Positions 33,969-38,946 of a stretch of DNA of 38,946 bases are shown one piece after another. The position numbers and the translations under genes were made by a program. The notes beneath the pieces were generated by a model that was not told the origin of the DNA, searched no databases, and was given only the letters and a program-made list of their open reading frames with translations. This DNA comes from JAUNSR01 sp036655755. GTDB lineage: Bacteria > Bacteroidota > Bacteroidia > Bacteroidales > JAUNSR01. Numbering within the stretch: the stretch's first letter is position 1; each line of letters opens with the position of its first letter. The DNA lies in the NCBI GenBank assembly GCA_036655755.1, contig JAVVPN010000024.1, forward strand, positions 1 to 38,946, read 5' to 3'.

Positions 33969-35165
33969 ATGGGAAAAGTTTTGATTATTGGTGCCGGTGG
34001 TGTAGGAACAGTGGTTGCCCACAAAGTTGCTCAGAATCCGGATGTTTTTACTGAAATTGTGTTGGCAAGCCGCACGAAATCGAAGTGCGACGCTATTGCT
34101 AAGGCAATCGGCGGAGATCGTATCAAAACCGCACAGGTGGACGCTGACAACGTGCAGGAACTGATTGCTCTTTTCAATACACATAAACCGGATATCGTTA
34201 TCAACGTTGCCCTTCCGTATCAGGACCTGACGATCATGGATGCCTGTTTGGCTGCAGGTGTGAACTACCTTGACACGGCTAATTACGAACCGCTTGAAGA
34301 AGCGAAATTCGAATACAGCTGGCAGTGGGCATACAAACAGCGTTTTGAGGAAGCCGGCCTGACTGCAATCCTGGGTTGTGGTTTCGATCCGGGCGTATCG
34401 GGTGTGTTTACGGCTTATGCTGCAAAACATTACTTCAATGAAATGGAGTATCTTGATATCGTAGACTGTAATGCAGGGGATCACGGTAAAGCTTTTGCCA
34501 CAAACTTCAATCCTGAAATCAATATCCGCGAGGTTACTCAGAAAGGTAAATATTGGGAAAACGGAGAATGGGTGGAAACTGAACCACACGAAATTCACCA
34601 GCCGATCACTTATCCGAACATCGGTCCGAAAGAATCGTATGTTCTTTATCATGAAGAGTTGGAATCGTTGGTTAAAAACTTCCCTACGATCAAACGTGCT
34701 CGTTTCTGGATGACATTCGGTCAGGAATACCTAACTCACCTTCGCGTAATTCAGAATATCGGTATGGCGCGCATCGACCCTATTATGTATAATGGCGTTG
34801 AAATCGTTCCGATCCAGTTCTTGAAAGCGGTTCTTCCGAATCCGGGTGAACTTGGTGAAAACTACTCGGGAGAAACTTCGATCGGTTGCCGTATCAAAGG
34901 GCTTGACAAAGAGGGTAAAGAAGCGACTTACTACGTTTACAATAACTGTAGCCACGAAGCAGCTTACAAAGAAACAGGCGCTCAGGGCGTAAGCTATACA
35001 ACAGGTGTACCGGCTATGATCGGTGCGATGATGTTCCTTACAGGCGAATGGGTTCGTCCGGGAGTATGGAACGTAGAAGAGTTCAATCCGGATCCGTTCA
35101 TGGATCAGTTGAACAAACAAGGATTGCCTTGGCATGAAATCTTCAACGAAGATCTTGAAGTATAA
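33969..35165 (+). CDS. Carboxynorspermidine/carboxyspermidine dehydrogenase-like (saccharopine dehydrogenase family), 398 aa
   Basis: It probably joins aspartate semialdehyde to a diamine with NADPH to form carboxy(nor)spermidine, the first step of the alternative spermidine route used in Bacteroidota and Vibrio. A decarboxylase (NspC) would complete it. The N-terminal Rossmann loop is GAGGVGTVVAHKVA (8-21). VINVALPYQDLTIMDACLAA, the active-site-like GCGFDPGVSGVFTAYAAKHY and DCNAGDHGKAFATNFNPEIN follow, all typical of this branch and not of lysine-forming enzymes. The length matches (about 400). It has its own promoter and a terminator. nspC is not in the window. Lysine-pathway saccharopine dehydrogenase is the less likely alternative. 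Confidence 0.85.
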   Translation: MGKVLIIGAGGVGTVVAHKVAQNPDVFTEIVLASRTKSKCDAIAKAIGGDRIKTAQVDADNVQELIALFNTHKPDIVINVALPYQDLTIMDACLAAGVNYLDTANYEPLEEAKFEYSWQWAYKQRFEEAGLTAILGCGFDPGVSGVFTAYAAKHYFNEMEYLDIVDCNAGDHGKAFATNFNPEINIREVTQKGKYWENGEWVETEPHEIHQPITYPNIGPKESYVLYHEELESLVKNFPTIKRARFWMTFGQEYLTHLRVIQNIGMARIDPIMYNGVEIVPIQFLKAVLPNPGELGENYSGETSIGCRIKGLDKEGKEATYYVYNNCSHEAAYKETGAQGVSYTTGVPAMIGAMMFLTGEWVRPGVWNVEEFNPDPFMDQLNKQGLPWHEIFNEDLEV

Positions 35166-35191
35166 TGCTTTTTTCCTAAAAAAGACACCAT

Positions 35192-35237
35192 AAAAAAGAG
35201 GGTCAGGTTAAATGAAATTCATTTACCTGACCCTTTT
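35192..35237. terminator. Bidirectional terminator after the dehydrogenase gene
   Basis: GGGTCAGG (35200-35207) through ATGAA pairs with TTCAT through CCTGACCC (35226-35233), a stem of about 15 bp with one bulged T. A-run before and T-run after allow use from both sides, between convergent genes. Confidence 0.85.
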
Positions 35238-35254
35238 CTATTATTTGCGGAGCT

Positions 35255-35920
35255 TTATAATCCGGCCTGTTTTTTGGCCCATTCCAACCGGCGTGCATCC
35301 GGCAGATGCTTCACTTCGAAATTCTCAAAGATGGCTTCGAAACCTTTACCGTCGGGCGAAGCGGCCATCAACCCTACCATTACCGGACAATTATCCTGCA
35401 ACCAGCAAGTGCGCAGCATCGTCCACTTCTCATTATCGAAAGAATAAAACACCTCAACCGCATCCAATCGTCTTACCGCTTTAATCCAGAGCGAACGGGG
35501 CGCCTTATCCAACTCAACCACACTCCAGTCGCTCGTTTTATGGGTAACAACGGTACTTACGTTTTGCTTTCCATTCACAAACTCCACTCCCGTCTTTATC
35601 CAATTCTCATGATCGATACGGAGCATCAGCCCCATCTGGTCGAACATCGTTTCATAATTGCCCGTAATCTTAACCTTTGCCTCGAATTCGCCTCCATACA
35701 GTGCGTAATAGAAGGGTGCATCGTCTACCGTAAATCCATAATGCGAAACCCGCCAGTAATCGGTCTGGGCCGGTACCTGCATAATAAAAGTGTGTGGATC
35801 CTTTATATTCCACGAAGCAGGTTCGTTAAACCAGTTCATTTTACTCAACGACTGCGCCTGCGCTCCGACAGCTCCGCTCAATAACACCGAAGCGATTACA
35901 TTTCTTAAAACTTTATTCAT
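35255..35920 (-). CDS. Exported DUF1349 domain protein, 221 aa
   Basis: It has a signal peptide (MNKVLRNVIASVLLSGAVGA, ending AQAQ) and then one DUF1349 domain, a concanavalin-A-like jelly roll related to the yeast 'regulation of enolase' protein. Family motifs are MNWFNEPASW, YGGEFEAKVKITGNYETMFD, QMGLMLRIDHENWIKTGVEF and VGLMAASPDGKGFEAIFENF. Such domains often bind or act on glycans, but no activity is established here. The frame opens at 35959, but the promoter box (35957-35964) overlaps that ATG, so I take the internal ATG at 35918-35920, which begins a good signal peptide. It is divergent from the LuxR-type regulator with a 66-bp spacer, which hints at regulation by it. Confidence 0.85.
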   Translation of the reverse strand: MNKVLRNVIASVLLSGAVGAQAQSLSKMNWFNEPASWNIKDPHTFIMQVPAQTDYWRVSHYGFTVDDAPFYYALYGGEFEAKVKITGNYETMFDQMGLMLRIDHENWIKTGVEFVNGKQNVSTVVTHKTSDWSVVELDKAPRSLWIKAVRRLDAVEVFYSFDNEKWTMLRTCWLQDNCPVMVGLMAASPDGKGFEAIFENFEVKHLPDARRLEWAKKQAGL

Positions 35921-35946
35921 TGTTGGGGTTCTATTTAATTTAGAAT

Positions 35947-35964
35947 TATTTTTGGACAAAATAA
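35947..35964. promoter_or_regulatory. Overlapping divergent promoters of the DUF1349 and LuxR genes
   Basis: On the + strand TATTTTTG (35947-35954) fits TAnnTTTG and would start the regulator mRNA near 35961. On the minus strand TTATTTTG (35957-35964, one mismatch) would start the DUF1349 mRNA near 35950. The two boxes face each other 2 bp apart, so two polymerases could not sit there together. Confidence 0.4.
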
Positions 35965-35986
35965 GAGATTTGAATCAGTTAAAACA

Positions 35987-36790
35987 ATGGTGAAAAATAA
36001 CCATATTACATCAAAACGAGAAGATATCATCGAAGAGTTGGAGTCGGGATTCTCCGCACAGCCTTTTGCGTCGGCGACAACCGAAGATAAAGCCATTGAA
36101 GAGGCACTGCAAATATTGAAAGCATACGTACAGATTGAACATTCGGTGGGTGTGCTGTCTGATCTGGCCGCAAATAAAAGCTACATCTGTTCGGGCGCTT
36201 TCGGGCAGTTTATCGGCTTGGAGAATACAAACGATATCGTGCAGATCGATTCAATATGGGAAGAGGATATTTATAACAGAATTCATCCCGACGATCTTTT
36301 CGAGCGCCATTTGCTTGAACTCAAGTTCTTTCATTTTTTACGGAGTCTCCCAACCGAAGCGCGTTCCAAATACAGTACGTCGAGCCGGATACGCATGATT
36401 ACCCCTGAGCAAACGTATCAATACATTAAGCACCGCACGCTGTTTTTACGAAGCACTTGTCAGGGCAGTTTATGGTTAGCGCTGTGTCTTTATAATTTTT
36501 CAGACCATCCGGCCCCTCTTCAAGGCATAGATGGGAAAATAATTAATAACGAAACCGGTGAGTCGATCCCATTAAAAATTTACGATACCTGCGTTGATAT
36601 TTTGACACCTCGCGAAAAAGAGATTTTATTTTGGGTAGGCCGGGGATTGTTAAGTAAAGAAATTTCTCAGAAATTAAATATAAGCCTCAATACCGTAAAC
36701 CGGCATCGACAGAATATTATGGCAAAATTGGGCGTAAAGAATTCTACCGAAGCCGTAAAAATGGCATTAGCAATGAATCTGATCGAGTAG
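35987..36790 (+). CDS. LuxR-type helix-turn-helix transcription regulator, 267 aa
   Basis: The C-terminal GerE/LuxR DNA-binding domain is clear at about residues 205-267: LTPREKEILFWVGRGLLSKE, then ISQKLNISLNTVNRHRQNIM and AKLGVKNSTEAVKMALAMNL. The N-terminal 200 residues have no receiver Asp pattern. SVGVLSDLAANKSYICSGAF and WEEDIYNRIHPDDLFERHLL look like a degenerate PAS sensor, as in other Bacteroidales regulators of this kind. It is divergent from the DUF1349 gene across 66 bp with overlapping promoters, so that gene is the likeliest target. The ligand is unknown. Confidence 0.88.
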   Translation: MVKNNHITSKREDIIEELESGFSAQPFASATTEDKAIEEALQILKAYVQIEHSVGVLSDLAANKSYICSGAFGQFIGLENTNDIVQIDSIWEEDIYNRIHPDDLFERHLLELKFFHFLRSLPTEARSKYSTSSRIRMITPEQTYQYIKHRTLFLRSTCQGSLWLALCLYNFSDHPAPLQGIDGKIINNETGESIPLKIYDTCVDILTPREKEILFWVGRGLLSKEISQKLNISLNTVNRHRQNIMAKLGVKNSTEAVKMALAMNLIE

Positions 36791-36803
36791 TTTTTGCTAT
36801 CGT

Positions 36804-37283
36804 TTATAACCCTTTGGTCTCTTTCCCCGTAGGAGGGCGCAATGAGCTTTTCTTTGTTTTTAAAGGTAAGTTTTCTAAATCGGCATACACCTCGCGGAAA
36901 TTGTTTTCGATCGGATGCAGGTCGATTCCCTGCATGGCCAGATCATGAAAAACTTCGGCCAGCGCCCGATCGTATTTGTTTTTATGGCGGGTATTGATGT
37001 TTTTCCAGTTAATATCCTTAAACAAGGCTACAATATCAGGATTAAGAGGCAATTTGCCCTGCAATAATAAAACAGCAATCATCGGATACCCAACCGCTCC
37101 CTGCCAATAAGAGGAGTTGTCATTCGACGTATATACACTGTCCTTCCAGGTTACGGTATAAGCTTTGGTACGATCGGACGAAAATACATGCGCCATTTCA
37201 TTGGCCGCGTCCATCTCTATCCGATTGTCTGCTATGGCACTATAGGCTTCCGGTATCTTCTCAATAGGGGGCATCTTTTTCAT
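36804..37283 (-). CDS. Conserved hypothetical protein, 159 aa
   Basis: I recognise this only as a conserved Bacteroidales protein of unknown function. The body is MKKMPPIEKIPEAYSAIADN, TYTSNDNSSYWQGAVGYPMI-like (actual VYTSNDNSSYWQGAVGYPMI) and INWKNINTRHKNKYDRALAE. There is no signal peptide or membrane helix. The sequence mixes helices with a beta core around AYTVTWKDSVY. The frame extends to 37364, but that would run through a hairpin and into the 3' end of oxyR, so I start at the ATG at 37281-37283. It lies directly downstream of oxyR on the same strand and may be co-transcribed. It converges with the LuxR gene. Confidence 0.75.
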   Translation of the reverse strand: MKKMPPIEKIPEAYSAIADNRIEMDAANEMAHVFSSDRTKAYTVTWKDSVYTSNDNSSYWQGAVGYPMIAVLLLQGKLPLNPDIVALFKDINWKNINTRHKNKYDRALAEVFHDLAMQGIDLHPIENNFREVYADLENLPLKTKKSSLRPPTGKETKGL

Positions 37284-37288
37284 GTGTA

Positions 37289-37317
37289 TTCTGCTAAAAA
37301 TAGTTATTTTAGCAGAA
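37289..37317 (-). promoter_or_regulatory. Hairpin between oxyR and the small conserved gene
   Basis: TTCTGCTAAAA (37289-37299) and TTTTAGCAGAA (37307-37317) form a perfect 11-bp stem with a 7-nt loop. On the minus strand it ends only 5 nt before the start codon of the next gene and is not followed by a U-tract. It is therefore either a weak oxyR terminator/attenuator or a hairpin masking ribosome access. Confidence 0.5.
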
Positions 37318-37347
37318 TAACATCTCCTCTTTATAAATTGTTCTGAA

Positions 37348-38274
37348 TCATAACCGAATCGCAAATCTCTTCAATCGTTCATTCACCATATGATCCGGAA
37401 TAATGTCACGAAGCGTATCCGCTATAATATTGAGCATTCGCTCACGCACATAGTCTTTTCGTATCATCAACACAATCTCCCTAAAAGGTTCCGGATTTAC
37501 CAGTCTGCGAATCTGTTTTTGCTGGCATTTACGCAAAAGCTGTACATGAAATTCCGGTATGATAGTATATCCTCCGTTTTCATCTACAATTTTGACTAAC
37601 GTTTCAATACTCCCGGCTTCATAGATTGCCGCATAATCCGACTTTTTTTCACAAAAATTCAGCACTTGGTTCCGCAGGCAATGCCCTTCCTGCAAAACCC
37701 ATAAATGATCGGATGGCAACTGGTCTATGTTAATCTCGGCTTGTGCCGACAATGCCTCATTCATAGAAACATAAGCCAGTAGTTTTTCGCGGTACAATGG
37801 TATTTCAAGCATATCGGCACGTATGGCCGGAGCCGTAAGAATAGCCATATCGAGTTCCGCCCGTTCCAATCGCTCCATAAGCGACGTAGAGTGAGCCTCT
37901 ATTACCCGTAACTGGATATCGGGATGCTTCTGATATAATTTTTTAAAAAAGCGCGGTAAAATATAAGGTGCTATTGTTGGTATGATTCCCAGTTTTATTT
38001 CTCCTTTTTCCAAATGATGTTCTGACAGCGCCATCTCTTTTAATTGTGAAGCATGATATAGCACCACTTTTGCCTGACGAATAATTTCTTCGCCAGAGAG
38101 CGTTGGTTTTACCGGATGGGTGTTTCGGTCAAAAAGCAACATATCGAGTTCTGCTTCTAATTTCTGAATCATGGAACTTAAGGTAGATTGTGTTACGCCA
38201 CATGATTCGGCAGCTCTGGCAAAATGGCGGTATTGATCAACTGCCACAATATATTCCATTTGTTGTAATGTCAT
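37348..38274 (-). CDS. oxyR: Hydrogen-peroxide sensor OxyR (LysR family), 308 aa
   Basis: A LysR-type regulator. The winged HTH is at residues 1-60 (MTLQQMEYIVAVDQYRHFAR, AAESCGVTQSTLSSMIQKLE), followed by the effector domain. Redox cysteines sit at C199 (QEGHCLRNQ) and C208 (NFCEK), the same positions and nine-residue spacing as the disulfide pair of E. coli OxyR, so peroxide sensing is well supported. It is divergent from the NifX-like gene with an operator-like repeat between them. A second OxyR-like C-terminus is found at the right edge. Targets usually include catalase, Dps and AhpCF, none of which is in the window. Confidence 0.93.
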   Translation of the reverse strand: MTLQQMEYIVAVDQYRHFARAAESCGVTQSTLSSMIQKLEAELDMLLFDRNTHPVKPTLSGEEIIRQAKVVLYHASQLKEMALSEHHLEKGEIKLGIIPTIAPYILPRFFKKLYQKHPDIQLRVIEAHSTSLMERLERAELDMAILTAPAIRADMLEIPLYREKLLAYVSMNEALSAQAEINIDQLPSDHLWVLQEGHCLRNQVLNFCEKKSDYAAIYEAGSIETLVKIVDENGGYTIIPEFHVQLLRKCQQKQIRRLVNPEPFREIVLMIRKDYVRERMLNIIADTLRDIIPDHMVNERLKRFAIRL

Positions 38275-38295
38275 ATCTAATCGGTTTTATCAATA

Positions 38296-38346
38296 TAAAG
38301 ATCGACAAAATCTGTTTGATTGATCTTTACGGAAGGGATAAATTTG
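38296..38346 (+). promoter_or_regulatory. Promoter of the NifX-like gene with an inverted repeat around its -33 box
   Basis: TTTG (38315-38318), 20 bp, TAAATTTG (38339-38346) is a near-perfect promoter. The start site would be near 38353 with a leader of about 110 nt. TAAAGATC (38296-38303) and GATCTTTA (38322-38329) are inverted 8-bp copies flanking the -33 box with a 26-bp centre-to-centre distance, in the spacer shared with oxyR. A LysR-type regulator could bind here. Confidence 0.55.
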
Positions 38347-38463
38347 TAACAAATCAAAAAACAGATATTCTTCACACAACCACGACAGCAATTACAAACA
38401 TATATCCTATTAATAAACAAGCCTATAGACGACGTTTATTATTAAACTTAATATTATAAAACT

Positions 38464-38835
38464 ATGAAATTAGCAGTACCAAGCAAAGACGGACAGGTAG
38501 ACAGTCATTTTGGCCATTGTGATTATTTTACGATTTACACAATTAAAAAGGGCAATATTTACGATACAGAAAGACTCGATTCGCCTCAAGGATGCGGATG
38601 TAAATCGGGCGTAGCTGCCGTTCTACAAGAAAAAGGAGTTACACAAATGCTTGCTGGAAATATGGGAGACGGGGCATATAACGTATTAGCGAGACATCAG
38701 ATCTCGGTAATCAGGGGATGCAGTGGCCCGACAGAAGAGTTAGTCAAGGCTTTTTTACAAGGAACATTAAAAGACTCGGCACTAAGTTGCGCCCAACACC
38801 ACGAACATCATGAATGTCAGAATCATGAAAAATAA
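38464..38835 (+). CDS. NifX/NifB-family iron-molybdenum-cluster-binding protein with His/Cys tail, 123 aa
   Basis: One PF02579 (dinitrogenase iron-molybdenum cofactor biosynthesis) domain of RNase-H-like fold: MKLAVPSKDGQVDSHFGHCD (1-20), LDSPQGCGCKSGVAAVLQEK and MLAGNMGDGAYNVLARHQIS, ending with IRGCSGPTEELVKAFLQGTL. Stand-alone members occur in many anaerobes without nitrogen fixation and are thought to carry metal clusters. Cysteines are C19, C44, C46, C86, C109 and C118. An added tail, SCAQHHEHHECQNHEK, is rich in His and Cys and looks like a metal-binding extension. It lies between two OxyR-type genes, suggesting a link to oxidative stress or iron-sulfur metabolism. No nif genes are nearby. 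Confidence 0.87.
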   Translation: MKLAVPSKDGQVDSHFGHCDYFTIYTIKKGNIYDTERLDSPQGCGCKSGVAAVLQEKGVTQMLAGNMGDGAYNVLARHQISVIRGCSGPTEELVKAFLQGTLKDSALSCAQHHEHHECQNHEK

Positions 38836-38847
38836 ACGGTATTAAAA

Positions 38848-38886
38848 AATGAAGAGGGATTCTTTAATTAAGAGTCCCTCTTCATT
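38848..38886. terminator. Bidirectional terminator between the NifX-like gene and the second oxyR-like gene
   Basis: AATGAAGAGGGA (38848-38859) and TCCCTCTTCATT (38875-38886) form a perfect 12-bp stem with an AT-rich centre. An A-run precedes it and a T-rich stretch follows. Confidence 0.85.
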
Positions 38887-38892
38887 GTATTA

Positions 38893-38946
38893 TCATAACC
38901 GGATCGCAAATTTCTTCAGCCGCGCGTCAAGCATCTCTTCGGGGAT
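38893..38946 (-). CDS. 3' end of a second OxyR-like LysR regulator (cut by the right edge)
   Basis: The last 17 codons and stop (TGA, 38893-38895 on the minus strand) read IPEEMLDARLKKFAIRL. They align without gaps to the C-terminus of the OxyR at 37348 (IPDHMVNERLKRFAIRL), with 10 of 17 identical. The ending KFAIRL/RFAIRL is distinctive, so this is very likely a paralogue. Nothing more can be said without the sequence to the right. Confidence 0.7.
   Translation of the reverse strand: MPEEMLDARLKKFAIRL

Noticed and set aside
33957..34652. 231-aa minus-strand frame
   Set aside because: Antisense to the saccharopine-dehydrogenase-family gene, which has clear Rossmann and active-site motifs.
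38464..38835. Part of a nitrogen-fixation cluster
   Set aside because: Only the single NifX/NifB-type domain is present. No nifH/D/K/E/N/B gene is in the window, and stand-alone members are common in non-fixing anaerobes.

Overview
The window is a chromosomal piece of a Bacteroidales bacterium (phylum Bacteroidota). Four things point there: promoters of the TAnnTTTG type, a type IX secretion (T9SS) tail on a giant cleaved-adhesin protein, the atpD-C-x-B-E-F-H-A-G order of the ATP synthase operon, and families largely typical of the phylum (DUF4301, DUF1343/NamZ, Bacteroidota-style LptD). BspA-like leucine-rich-repeat and GLUG surface proteins, together with the T9SS, suggest a host- or gut/oral-associated lineage near Tannerellaceae/Barnesiellaceae. 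The genus cannot be fixed from sequence alone. One 100-N scaffold gap lies at 3235-3334.

Left part (1-5923): the 5' part of lptD (outer-membrane LPS insertion) runs off the left edge, preceded by an HD-domain hydrolase gene. A cluster of GC-rich direct and inverted repeats surrounds the gap. A DUF1343/NamZ-type muramidase whose start lies in the gap overlaps tail-to-tail with an SDR/DUF2867 protein.

Surface-protein island (about 5924-13963): two cassettes follow each other on the + strand with the same layout: AT-rich promoter region, micropeptide gene, large secreted protein, hairpin terminator. The micropeptides (63 and 53 aa) share a Y-x-x-P-x-L...I-x-I-E-x-E-E-V N-terminal motif and have divergent hydrophilic tails. 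The large proteins are a BspA-like LRR protein, interrupted by an in-frame TAA, and a GLUG-repeat protein. Their repeats differ, but they share a C-terminal module ending LPKGIYL...KVV.Y. This is the best candidate in the window for an undescribed system.

Middle (14 to 25.6 kb): HAD hydrolase, ankyrin protein, DUF4301 protein, a RelA-type (p)ppGpp synthetase with a degenerate hydrolase site followed by a lipoprotein, and a 1663-aa secreted protein with five cleaved-adhesin modules and a T9SS type A tail.

Right part: the complete F1Fo ATP synthase operon (minus strand, 25759-32793) with an extra membrane protein and a short epsilon subunit. Upstream of it is an orphan carotenoid-biosynthesis-like membrane protein. 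Then come a GC-rich palindrome cluster, a carboxynorspermidine dehydrogenase-like gene (polyamine synthesis), and a DUF1349 protein divergent from a LuxR-type regulator. The window ends with a small conserved protein, OxyR, a NifX/NifB-family metal-cluster protein, and the 3' end of a second OxyR-like gene at the right edge. No tRNA, rRNA, CRISPR array or transposase was recognised.
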